Below, one piece after another: positions 16,516-24,927 of a DNA stretch of 46,378 bases (within the stretch, counting starts at the first letter, position 1; each line of letters opens with the position of its first letter). The DNA comes from Prolixibacteraceae bacterium UBA5740 (GTDB lineage Bacteria > Bacteroidota > Bacteroidia > Bacteroidales > Prolixibacteraceae), in contig DIFU01000142.1 in assembly GCA_002419285.1 (NCBI GenBank), forward strand, positions 52,632 through 99,009, in the 5' to 3' direction. The position numbers were made by a program, and so were the translations under genes. The notes under the pieces are model-generated. The model was not told the origin of the DNA, ran no database searches, and saw only the letters and a program-made list of their open reading frames with translations.

Positions 16516-16899
16516 ATGTCGTTAAGAATTGATGAGCACGATCTTGCCCGATTTATCCTGGTTGGAGACAGGGTATTAATAAAGCCCAAAAATCCCGAGC
16601 AGAAAACCGCATCAGGATTAATTCTTCCTCCTTCCATCCAGGAAAATGAAAAAATCCATAGTGGGTATGTTGTTAAGGTAGGTCCGGGCTATGCGATTCC
16701 GGCCTTGACAGATGAGAATGAACCTTGGAAGAGTAAAAGTGATGCGGTGAAATATGTTCCCCTGCAAGCCGAGCCTGGTGATTTGGCCATTTACCTCAAC
16801 AAAAGTGGATACGAAATTGAATTTCACAATGAGAAATATTTTATTCTGCCCCACAGTGCTATCCTAATGTTGATAAGGGATGATGAGCTTTTTGAATAG
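16516..16899 (+). CDS. Stand-alone GroES-like (Cpn10 family) protein
   Basis: A 127-residue chaperonin-10 fold protein. The family start is clear: VGDRVLIKPK (about residues 16-25), a mobile-loop region KTASGLILP, then GYVVKVGPG. An insertion of about 25 residues follows (ENEPWKSKSDAVKYV), before the strand EPGDLAIY. Ordinary GroES is about 95 residues and is encoded beside groEL; there is no groEL here. Possible roles are an alternative co-chaperonin or a protein that has left chaperonin work. Possibly co-transcribed with the hydrolase 66 bases downstream. Confidence 0.87.
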   Translation: MSLRIDEHDLARFILVGDRVLIKPKNPEQKTASGLILPPSIQENEKIHSGYVVKVGPGYAIPALTDENEPWKSKSDAVKYVPLQAEPGDLAIYLNKSGYEIEFHNEKYFILPHSAILMLIRDDELFE

Positions 16900-16965
16900 A
16901 TAAGATTTTTTTGAGTGATTCTATGTGAATCTGCAATGAAATGTGAAATCCTTTAAAATCCCCCA

Positions 16966-17775
16966 ATGATAATGGCGAAAGAAAGCTGTCTGGAAATAAA
17001 CCATTATCCATACCGGATCATTGAAATGGGCACCGGCTGTCCATTTGTATGGTTGCATGGTATGTTTCATTCTCCAGCCGTTGAAGATATTTTCTCTGTT
17101 CTTGATTTTGGCAGGTTGTCGTCTTTTTTCAGGATAATTAGGGTAGAGCTTCCCTCGCATGGAATTTCGCCGGTATCTGAAAATGAAGAACGTATGGCAT
17201 GGCCAAACCTGGCGGAGGACATCAAGCAGCTAATGTCACAAATTCACGGGGGTGAATATATTATTGGCGGATTTTCACAGGGGGCTGGAATTGCCGCCCA
17301 TACAAGCATCAGGGATACTATGGTCAGGGGGATGGTACTGACAATGTTGCCAAAGGTTTGGCAGCTGCGAGACTCACAACGAAAGACCTATCGGAAACTT
17401 ATCAGGACATTGGATTCACCCTCAAATTTTGAAATGTTGAACCGGTTATTCAGGATGATAAAATATCCTCCCGACTATCTTGGTTGGTCTGAGGAAATGT
17501 CTGAAAACATAATCCGACTGATGCTATTACCTCAACAGCATGCATTTCCATTAATTCTAAAGGGGGCCATTTTAAGTGATTTTCCTGAAGAAGCCGAAAT
17601 CCTGGGTACGGGAATTCCCATTGTACTTGCTGGATGGGAAGATGATATGAATCACCCGGCAATCATTTATAGTGAAATCGAATCAAAACTGAATCCAGTC
17701 TATTCTTTGTTATTACGGCAAAAATCGGATGTGGATAAACTGTCAAGCGCAATAATTGAGTATTTTTGTAAATAA
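16966..17775 (+). CDS. Alpha/beta hydrolase
   Basis: A 269-residue cytosolic alpha/beta-hydrolase. The oxyanion region WLHGMFHS lies near residues 29-36. The nucleophile elbow GFSQG has Ser104. A late acid/His part is suggested by LAGWEDDMNHPA (about 222-233). The middle (about 125-190) is a helical cap. The substrate is unknown. A second ATG two codons in is an equally possible start. Confidence 0.85.
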   Translation: MIMAKESCLEINHYPYRIIEMGTGCPFVWLHGMFHSPAVEDIFSVLDFGRLSSFFRIIRVELPSHGISPVSENEERMAWPNLAEDIKQLMSQIHGGEYIIGGFSQGAGIAAHTSIRDTMVRGMVLTMLPKVWQLRDSQRKTYRKLIRTLDSPSNFEMLNRLFRMIKYPPDYLGWSEEMSENIIRLMLLPQQHAFPLILKGAILSDFPEEAEILGTGIPIVLAGWEDDMNHPAIIYSEIESKLNPVYSLLLRQKSDVDKLSSAIIEYFCK

Positions 17776-17881
17776 ATGGTATATATGGCGATGAAATAAT
17801 GATAAAATGTACATAAAAATCCCCAAATAGTATAAATTCTCTATATTGCAATCGAATTATCAATGTCAAAATACATAACTT

Positions 17882-19075
17882 ATGACAAGAGTTGCAGACC
17901 GTATCAATCGTTTATCAGAATCGGCCACATTGGCTGTTGCACAAAAGAGCCGGGAGCTGAAAGCTCAAGGTATTGATGTTATCAGTCTGGGAGTTGGTGA
18001 ACCTGATTTTCCAACGCCTACGTTTATTAAGGAGGCAGCCAAAAAGGCAATTGATGAAAATTATTCTTATTATTCTCCTGTGCCAGGATTTCCTGAATTA
18101 CAGAATGCCATCCTTAAAAAGCTAAAACGGGATAATGGCCTGGATTACGCAGCCAACCAGATCGTCGTATCCAATGGGGCAAAGCACTCGTTAGCCAATG
18201 TTCTCCAGGTGATCATTGATAAAGGCGATGAAGTGATTGTCCCTGCTCCATACTGGGTGACGTATGTTGATCTTGTTAATTACTCGGAGGGCGTGAATGT
18301 TGTAATACCAACAACGGTCGACAACGATTTTAAGATTACTCCTGCGCAGCTTGAAGCGGCAATCACCCCTAAAACAAGGGCCTTTTTGTTCAGTAGTCCG
18401 AGCAATCCAACAGGTAGTGTCTATACTCGTGATGAGTTAAAGGAATTTGCAGATATCTTTGCTAAACATCCAAATATCATTGTGATTTCGGACGAAATTT
18501 ACGAGCATATCATTTACGGGAAGAAATTTGAGTCAATTGCGCAATTCCCTGAAATCAACGACCGTGTGGTCATTGTCAATGGGGTTTCGAAATCATACGC
18601 CATGACAGGTTACAGGATTGGTTTTATTGCTGGTCCGCAATGGATCGCCAAGGCCTGCAATAAACTGCAGGGACAGTTCACATCAGGTCCCAATTCGGTT
18701 GCCCAGATTGCATCAGTCGCCGCTTTGCTCCACGACGGAAGCGAAGTTACGATGATGGTGGAACAGTTTGAAAAGAGGCGAAATTTGGTTTTATCAATGT
18801 TGGCAGAGATTCCAGGATTAAAGACAAGCAAGCCTGATGGTGCCTTTTATGTTTTTCCCGACTGTTCAGCCTATTTTGGCAAGAGTGATGGAGAGATGAC
18901 CATTCAGAACTCAGATGATCTTTGTTATTATATTCTCAGTAAAGGACACGTTGGTGTTGTTTCAGGTGATGCCTTTGGTGCACCTGAATGTTTCCGGTTG
19001 AGCTACGCCGCTTCAGAAGAGCAATTGGTTAAAGCACTTACCCGAATAAAGGATGTGCTTGGACGACTTAAATAA
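17882..19075 (+). CDS. Aspartate aminotransferase-like (class I, PLP-dependent)
   Basis: A 397-residue fold-type I aminotransferase of the prokaryotic Ib group. Key sites: GVGEPDFPTP (38-47), SNGAKHS (97-103), APYWVTY (122-128), SSPSNPTG (171-178), Asp204 contacting the PLP nitrogen, Lys237 in NGVSKSYAMTGYRIG as the Schiff-base lysine, and Arg near FRLSYA as the carboxylate contact. The best guess is aspartate/oxaloacetate transamination, but relatives take other substrates. A strong terminator follows. Confidence 0.94.
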   Translation: MTRVADRINRLSESATLAVAQKSRELKAQGIDVISLGVGEPDFPTPTFIKEAAKKAIDENYSYYSPVPGFPELQNAILKKLKRDNGLDYAANQIVVSNGAKHSLANVLQVIIDKGDEVIVPAPYWVTYVDLVNYSEGVNVVIPTTVDNDFKITPAQLEAAITPKTRAFLFSSPSNPTGSVYTRDELKEFADIFAKHPNIIVISDEIYEHIIYGKKFESIAQFPEINDRVVIVNGVSKSYAMTGYRIGFIAGPQWIAKACNKLQGQFTSGPNSVAQIASVAALLHDGSEVTMMVEQFEKRRNLVLSMLAEIPGLKTSKPDGAFYVFPDCSAYFGKSDGEMTIQNSDDLCYYILSKGHVGVVSGDAFGAPECFRLSYAASEEQLVKALTRIKDVLGRLK

Positions 19076-19095
19076 AATAATTGACAAATGTTTAT

Positions 19096-19137
19096 AAAAA
19101 ATACCTGTTTGATATTATTCAAACAGGTATTTTTTTT
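19096..19137 (+). terminator. Rho-independent terminator after the aminotransferase gene
   Basis: An A-run, an 11-bp stem ATACCTGTTTGA-type with its complement TCAAACAGGTAT, a TATTA-like loop and a run of eight T bases, 20 bases past the stop codon. Confidence 0.9.
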
Positions 19138-19176
19138 ATTATTCCTTATTTTTAGGCTGTTTTAAAACCTGACCGT

Positions 19177-21666
19177 ATGAAGCATCTGGAGTCAAACCCC
19201 CAAATGGAACTTGCATGGAAATTTGTTGAGCAGACGAACCGGAATATTTTTCTGACCGGTAAGGCAGGAACTGGCAAGACGACCTTCCTTCATCAGATGC
19301 GCGGTAATCTGCCAAAACGAATGGCGGTTGTGGCACCCACCGGAGTCGCGGCAATTAATGCATCAGGAGTAACCATTCATTCCTTTTTCCAGATTTCATT
19401 TGGACCACAAATACCAAAGTCAAGGGATGCCTCCAATCCCTCCTTACAGCGAAGGGAAGTTGATGATGCCTCGGCAATTCGAAGGATGAACAGGAATCGG
19501 ATTAACCTGATCAGGACCCTGGATCTTCTCGTTATCGATGAAATAAGTATGGTCAGGGCTGACCTTCTGGATGCCATCGATGATGTCCTTCGAAAATATC
19601 GCGACAGGCAAAAACCTTTTGGCGGGCTTCAATTGCTGATGATCGGAGACTTGCAGCAATTGGCTCCAGTGGTGAAAGATGAGGAATGGGAGATATTGGG
19701 GAAATATTATGATACTCCCTATTTTTTTAGCAGTCTGGCATTGCGTCAATCAACATTTGTTTCCATTGAACTCAGTCAGATATACAGGCAAAGCAATGAA
19801 GCTTTCATTGAATTACTAAATCAAATTCGGAACCAGCAAGCTGATTCTGATACAATAAAAGCCCTTAATGCCAGGTTCAAGCCCGACTTTGTTCCTGCCG
19901 ATGAGGAAGGTTATATCACCCTGACTACGCACAATAACAGGGCAAAACAAATCAATCAATTGAGACTGAATGAACTTGCTTCCCGTGAACATGCCTTCTC
20001 TGCCTCTATTGATGGTGTTTTTCCTGAAATAACCTATCCAACCGATGAACAACTTATCCTGAAAAAGGATGCCCAGGTGATGTTTGTCAAAAATGATCCC
20101 TCAATTGAGAAAAACTACTACAATGGAAAAATCGGCAGGGTGACCGGATTTCGGGACGATGGAATCCTGGTATTGTCTCATGGTGAATCCAAACCTTTGC
20201 TGGTTGGTAAGGAAAAATGGGAGAACATCAGTTATATTCTTGATGAAGAGACTAAAGAGATTCGGGAGGAGGTTGCCGGCACCTTTGAACAGTATCCTCT
20301 AAAACTTGCATGGGCGATAACAATCCATAAAAGCCAGGGATTGACTTTCGATAAGGCCATTATTGATGCACGTGCATCTTTTGCCCACGGGCAAGTATAT
20401 GTTGCCCTTAGCAGGTGTAGAACACTTGAAGGTATTGTTCTTAGTACCCCGTTGTCAGAATTGAGTATAAAAAGTGATCACACTGTTCGTGAATTTTCTT
20501 TAGGCGTGACTGCAAATCCAGCTGACCAAAAGTTGCTTGATCAATCAAGGATTGAGTTTCAACGATTTATTCTGGATGATTTGTTTGATTATAAGCCTTT
20601 GATATACAAGCTCCAGAAAGCGCTTTTTCATTGGCAGGAGAACAGGGAGTCATTGTTTGGAAATTTTGAAGACATTGCAAACAGTTGCCTGAATATTATT
20701 CGGAAGGAAATAATGCCTGTTTCGGAGCGGTTTTCACCGCAAATCCGGCAGTTGACATCGGGTCACCCTGATCCGACGAAAAATCAGAATCTTTTGGAGC
20801 GATTAAATAAAGCTGCCGGCTGGTATCTGGAAAAACTGGAAACTCCTGTAAATGGCTCAATATCCCAGGTAACAATTGAATGCGACAACCGTGCGGTTAA
20901 GAAGATTCAGTTGGAACTTATTTCAAAAATCCAGGAATCCATTAGGGTGAAAATAGCTTGCCTGAATTTTCTCGCGACTGACTTTAATGTCCCGGGATTT
21001 CTTGATGTGAAGGCTAAAGCTCTTTTGGAGTCTGAAGGTGTTTCAGATAAAAAACCTTCCGGATTGAAAAGTGCATCAACTATCCACCCTCATCCTGGAT
21101 TTTACAACAAACTTAATGCCTGGAGACTCTCTACCGCTATCAAAAATAATGTGAAGCCCTATCAGATATTGTCACAAAAATCACTGAATCAAATAGCCGA
21201 AAAACTTCCTTCAAACCTTAATGCTCTTGGCGCAATACCTGGTTTTGGCAAGTTCCGAAAACAGCAATTCGGTGATACAATCGTAAAAATGGTTGTAGCT
21301 TACATGATCGAAAATGAAATGGAGATTCCTGTAATCCACGACAATATTGAACTGGTGTCAAAGAAGGCGGATACCAAACAAATTACAAAGAAGATGTTCG
21401 ATGAGGGCATGTCGGTCCAGAGAATTGCCCGCGAAAGAGGGTTGGTTGATTCAACGATAATTGGGCATCTGTCCTATTATGTATCTAAGGGCGAACTGAG
21501 TATTGACAAGATTCTGGATATTGATGCCCTGAAGGAAATAATGGTTTATTTTGACAGGCACCCGGAGACTACCTATTCTGAAGCAGTTAAAGATTTGAAA
21601 GAAAAATACTCTTATGCCATTTTGCGATTGGTTAGGGAATACCTACAGATCAGGGAATTGCTTTGA
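19177..21666 (+). CDS. PIF1-like SF1B helicase with HRDC and helix-turn-helix C-terminus
   Basis: An 829-residue DNA helicase. The SF1 core has Walker A GKAGTGKT (28-35), motif II VIDEISM (about 120), GDLQQLAP (motif III) and, near 400, AWAITIHKSQGLTF and YVALSRCR (motifs V and VI), which mark the PIF1/RecD-like branch. An HRDC-type helical domain lies at about 643-712, and a winged or HTH segment (MSVQRIARERGLVDSTIIGHL) at about 745-765. HRDC is better known from RecQ helicases; the same HTH type sits at RecQ C-termini in this phylum. Likely role: unwinding at recombination intermediates or G-quadruplexes, by family. Confidence 0.92.
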   Translation: MKHLESNPQMELAWKFVEQTNRNIFLTGKAGTGKTTFLHQMRGNLPKRMAVVAPTGVAAINASGVTIHSFFQISFGPQIPKSRDASNPSLQRREVDDASAIRRMNRNRINLIRTLDLLVIDEISMVRADLLDAIDDVLRKYRDRQKPFGGLQLLMIGDLQQLAPVVKDEEWEILGKYYDTPYFFSSLALRQSTFVSIELSQIYRQSNEAFIELLNQIRNQQADSDTIKALNARFKPDFVPADEEGYITLTTHNNRAKQINQLRLNELASREHAFSASIDGVFPEITYPTDEQLILKKDAQVMFVKNDPSIEKNYYNGKIGRVTGFRDDGILVLSHGESKPLLVGKEKWENISYILDEETKEIREEVAGTFEQYPLKLAWAITIHKSQGLTFDKAIIDARASFAHGQVYVALSRCRTLEGIVLSTPLSELSIKSDHTVREFSLGVTANPADQKLLDQSRIEFQRFILDDLFDYKPLIYKLQKALFHWQENRESLFGNFEDIANSCLNIIRKEIMPVSERFSPQIRQLTSGHPDPTKNQNLLERLNKAAGWYLEKLETPVNGSISQVTIECDNRAVKKIQLELISKIQESIRVKIACLNFLATDFNVPGFLDVKAKALLESEGVSDKKPSGLKSASTIHPHPGFYNKLNAWRLSTAIKNNVKPYQILSQKSLNQIAEKLPSNLNALGAIPGFGKFRKQQFGDTIVKMVVAYMIENEMEIPVIHDNIELVSKKADTKQITKKMFDEGMSVQRIARERGLVDSTIIGHLSYYVSKGELSIDKILDIDALKEIMVYFDRHPETTYSEAVKDLKEKYSYAILRLVREYLQIRELL

Positions 21667-21733
21667 TTTTTAATAGTTTCCGTGTTAATTCAATTATCCA
21701 AAGTAATTTGGCTTTTATTGACCTGGGCTAAAG

Positions 21734-22477
21734 CTAAATCCTGATTTTAAAAAGATAGAAAGAAATGGAAATTGTTATGTAAGTCAGGATGATCAAGGCA
21801 GGGGCATGAACGCCTAACAGAATCAGGAGGGCAATAGAAACCATCAGAAAAATATATCGATACCAATTGTCGTAGAAGTTTAGCCCCCTAAACTTCATTG
21901 AGAACATGGGGATTTCGGAAACCAGCAAAAGGGAAGTTACAATAGCAATAATCAGTAGGTTTTTAGAGGTGAACAACAGTAACATAATTTCTTCATTGCC
22001 TGAATACCCGCTCATCAGTCCAAAACCTGCCCATATGAATGCATTTGAAGGAGTGGGTAATCCAAGAAAGTTGACAGTCTGCCTTGAATCTGTGTTAAAT
22101 TTGGCCAGACGATAGGCCGAAAAAGTGACAATAAGAATTGGAGTAAGTAACCAGCCCCACTCACCCCTGGCGATTGCCTCGTTCAGGGATACCAGTTCAC
22201 GGTAAATTGCCAGTTTCATAAAACCAAGAAGGATCATGGCGGGTGCAACACCAAAGGAGATCATGTCGGCGAGTGAATCAAGTTCCTTCCCGATCTCAGA
22301 ATATGCCTTTAGCATGCGGGCTGAGAATCCGTCGAGAAAATCAAATAGTCCTGCCACAAAAATAAGAATGGCCGCTTTTCCTAGATCTCCCTCGAAGGCA
22401 AAGATGGTGGCTGCCGTCCCGGTTACAAGGTTTAATAGAGTTATAAAGTTAGGAATGAATGCGATAATCCCTTTCAT
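21734..22477 (-). CDS. pssA: CDP-diacylglycerol--serine O-phosphatidyltransferase
   Basis: Makes phosphatidylserine from CDP-diacylglycerol and serine. The CDP-alcohol phosphotransferase motif DGx2ARx8Gx3Dx3D is intact: Asp49, Gly50, Ala53, Arg54, Gly63, Asp67, Asp71. The 247-residue protein has about seven or eight membrane segments. It is the last gene of the operon that begins at rsfS and directly follows psd, so serine-to-ethanolamine lipid synthesis is encoded together with cdsA. Confidence 0.95.
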   Translation of the reverse strand: MKGIIAFIPNFITLLNLVTGTAATIFAFEGDLGKAAILIFVAGLFDFLDGFSARMLKAYSEIGKELDSLADMISFGVAPAMILLGFMKLAIYRELVSLNEAIARGEWGWLLTPILIVTFSAYRLAKFNTDSRQTVNFLGLPTPSNAFIWAGFGLMSGYSGNEEIMLLLFTSKNLLIIAIVTSLLLVSEIPMFSMKFRGLNFYDNWYRYIFLMVSIALLILLGVHAPALIILTYITISISFYLFKIRI

Positions 22478-22508
22478 GAGGTTTGTCTGTTTGTTGAGTT
22501 TTGAAATA

Positions 22509-23165
22509 TCACTCTGTAAGCCGACCCATTACCGTTACACCACCTTTTACTAACTGATGGAGCCGTAAGGGTATTTCAGTGCCTTTTGGAAAGAAAATAT
22601 CTACCCTCGAGCCAAATTTGATAAATCCAAGTTGATCTTTAACCGTAACAAGATCTCCTGGTTTACTGTAGGTGACTATTCTACGGGCCAATAGACCTGC
22701 AATCTGACGGATAAGAATTTCCTTACCATCAGTTGTCTTGATCACGATGGTTGATCGTTCATTCAGGACTGATGACTTAGGCAGGTTGGCAGCCATGAAT
22801 TTCCCGGGGTGGTATTTGTAATAAGTAATCTCGCCATCGATTGGGATATAGTTGATGTGAACATTAAAAACCGACATGAAGACTGAGACCTGGATTCTTT
22901 CATCCTTGAAATATTCGTTTTCAATCACTGGTTCTATTACAACTACTTCGCCATCGGCCACTGAAAGTACCTCTCCAAGGTTGGCTGATTTGGCAATTTG
23001 AGGATCCCTGAAAAACCAAATGGTTAAAGCTCCAAGTACCATTGATGGGATTAAGATGATGAGCAGCAAAAGATGAATCCCGGTAAAGTAAACCAGGGCG
23101 TTAATTAGAAAAAGGATCCCTATTACCATTGGTATCAGTCTGTAACCTTCCTTATGAATTTTCAT
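22509..23165 (-). CDS. psd: Phosphatidylserine decarboxylase (short, PSD-A type)
   Basis: Decarboxylates phosphatidylserine to phosphatidylethanolamine. The start ATG at 23165 (MKIHKEGYRL) fits the family; an ATG at 23213 would add 16 residues. Two N-terminal membrane segments (about 8-50) precede the catalytic part with SVADGEVV, MSVFNVHINY and the self-cleavage site FGSRVD, where the serine becomes the pyruvoyl group. The short length (218 residues) and FGS instead of LGST place it with the archaeal-type PSD-A enzymes. Confidence 0.93.
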   Translation of the reverse strand: MKIHKEGYRLIPMVIGILFLINALVYFTGIHLLLLIILIPSMVLGALTIWFFRDPQIAKSANLGEVLSVADGEVVVIEPVIENEYFKDERIQVSVFMSVFNVHINYIPIDGEITYYKYHPGKFMAANLPKSSVLNERSTIVIKTTDGKEILIRQIAGLLARRIVTYSKPGDLVTVKDQLGFIKFGSRVDIFFPKGTEIPLRLHQLVKGGVTVMGRLTE

Positions 23166-23224
23166 CGAAACAGTTTTTGAATTTGTCAAATACCTCTTAT
23201 GTGGAGATTCCACAAAGATACATT

Positions 23225-24049
23225 TTATAATCCGGCGAAAAATAGCCAGCCAACAATGAATGGGGTGGCATAAAGAAAACTATCCAAACGATCAAGTATT
23301 CCGCCATGTCCCGGAAGGAATTTCCCTGAGTCTTTCATGTTGAAGCTGCGTTTTAGCATCGATTCTATGAGGTCGCCAAATGTTCCAAAAACGACAATGA
23401 TCAAACTGATAATAATCCAGTTTATCATGCTTATGCCATCACAAACCAATCCGTGAATCACCCCGGCACCAATTGCCACCATTCCACCTCCAATTACCCC
23501 TTCCCATGACTTTTTGGGAGATATGCGCGGGAATAAGCGATGCTTGCCAAAAAGTGTTCCCAATAGATAGGCTCCTGAATCATAGGCCCAGATAATTACG
23601 GTGACTCCCAAAAGAATCCAGGGGTAAAAAGTGTGGTTTTGGGGCAAATTTCTGAAAATTAAAAAATTAAGAAGTCCCATAGGCAGCCCAATGTAGAAAA
23701 ATCCCATAAGGGTAAAGGCAATATTGGATAATGGATTTGGTTGATTCCTGTATAATTCAATAACAAAAGTGGAGAATAGAAGTAGAACTGAAATCAGGGA
23801 AACGTATAATGGCCATAAGCCATAGGTATATCCAAACAGTGTAAGAAAAAAGGTAACACCTGTTGCAATACCATTGAAATATTGAGGTTTGCCTCCTGCC
23901 AATTCTACCATGCGATAATATTCAACAAGTGCCATTACAAGCAATGCAAGGTAAACCAGGGCAAATATCAGCGGGTGGATAATTATCCCTCCAATCAAAA
24001 CGATGGCATATACCAGACCGGTAAGCGCTCTTTCCCAGAATGATTTCAA
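23225..24049 (-). CDS. cdsA: Phosphatidate cytidylyltransferase
   Basis: Converts phosphatidic acid and CTP to CDP-diacylglycerol. The 274-residue polytopic protein has the cytidylyltransferase signature in the C-terminal third: SPKKSWEGVIGG, FGDLIESMLKR, KDSGKFLPGHGGILDRLDS. The start overlaps the DUF2007 stop codon by four bases (ATGA-type coupling). It precedes psd and pssA in the same operon. Confidence 0.95.
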   Translation of the reverse strand: MKSFWERALTGLVYAIVLIGGIIIHPLIFALVYLALLVMALVEYYRMVELAGGKPQYFNGIATGVTFFLTLFGYTYGLWPLYVSLISVLLLFSTFVIELYRNQPNPLSNIAFTLMGFFYIGLPMGLLNFLIFRNLPQNHTFYPWILLGVTVIIWAYDSGAYLLGTLFGKHRLFPRISPKKSWEGVIGGGMVAIGAGVIHGLVCDGISMINWIIISLIIVVFGTFGDLIESMLKRSFNMKDSGKFLPGHGGILDRLDSFLYATPFIVGWLFFAGL

Positions 24050-24252
24050 GATTTCAGGTTTTTTAAAAGTTCAAGTGCTTGATTGATAAATTTTTCCGGA
24101 ACATAAACGGTATACTCCCCAAATATCTTGTAGGCTGAATCGGGTTGTTGATATACAATGGCTTTAATACTGTTGTTTTCGAGGATATCTACAGCCATTT
24201 GGGCTTGATATTCAAGAGTTGTTGATAGAACTTCGCTCCAGCCTTTTTCCAT
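24046..24252 (-). CDS. DUF2007 domain protein
   Basis: A 68-residue alpha/beta protein of the DUF2007 family, which has the ferredoxin-like fold of signal-transducing ACT-like domains. The whole protein is the domain: a first strand WSEVLSTT, a helix AQMAVDILENNSI, strand AIVYQQ, then YTVYVPEKFINQALELL. It is stop/start coupled to cdsA (4-base overlap) and lies 18 bases after the LUD gene. Function unknown. Confidence 0.85.
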   Translation of the reverse strand: MEKGWSEVLSTTLEYQAQMAVDILENNSIKAIVYQQPDSAYKIFGEYTVYVPEKFINQALELLKNLKS

Positions 24253-24270
24253 TGGTTTTTATTTGATCAG

Positions 24271-24927
24271 TTAAAATTCGCTTATGGATAAAAATACCTT
24301 TAGTGTTTTTGGTCCGTGTGCCCCTAAGATAAGTGTTTTTTCAATATCGGCGGTACGGCTGGGGCCTGTTATTGCGGAAATGGTTGATGGGATTTGATCC
24401 CTGTAAGTAGCGGTTAATTGAGCCATAGCCTCATCAATGGTAGGTTTTAATTGTGAGATTGTGGCCACAACGATGTGTATCGGTGAATATGGGTAAACCT
24501 GACGAGTCTTGTTCAGTGCAGAGCTCACTATGATTGTTCCCGTATCGGCCGCGAGACTTTCGCACCGGGTGACTGACGCATCTATGTCGTAAGTGAACGA
24601 GGCTGAAAGTTTATCGGCTATTTCGAAATTTTGAAGCAGTTTATAAAGCTCAGCGTCCGGGCAATAAACGCATTTCCAATCGTGCGCCAGAATATATTGT
24701 GAAAGGGTTTCAACTAATTTTTGTAGATTTGGAAAGACCTCACAAGATCCTCCGATCTTGCTTAGATTTTGGGAGAATTGCCCAATTTGGGATTCGGCTG
24801 AAGGTATCACAAAAGAACCGGCAGGAGGTTCGGGTAAACGAACAATCCTACCGGTACTTGTATTTCTCAATTTGCCAAGAATCTCCATTCTGGCCTGAGT
24901 TGAATCAGGAAGCTTGCGGTTCGGCAT
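24271..24927 (-). CDS. LUD-domain (LutC-like) protein
   Basis: A protein of about 218 residues with a single LUD domain (residues about 85-215), related to LutC of the L-lactate utilisation system. Key stretches: SFTYDIDASVTRCES, ADTGTIIVSS, HIVVATISQL, SAITGPSRTADIEKT and GAHGPKTLKVFL. No LutA or LutB here, as usual in this phylum where the gene sits next to ftsH. The start ATG at 24927 overlaps the ftsH stop by 23 bases; ATG at 24960 or 24888 are possible. Confidence 0.85.
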   Translation of the reverse strand: MPNRKLPDSTQARMEILGKLRNTSTGRIVRLPEPPAGSFVIPSAESQIGQFSQNLSKIGGSCEVFPNLQKLVETLSQYILAHDWKCVYCPDAELYKLLQNFEIADKLSASFTYDIDASVTRCESLAADTGTIIVSSALNKTRQVYPYSPIHIVVATISQLKPTIDEAMAQLTATYRDQIPSTISAITGPSRTADIEKTLILGAHGPKTLKVFLSISEF

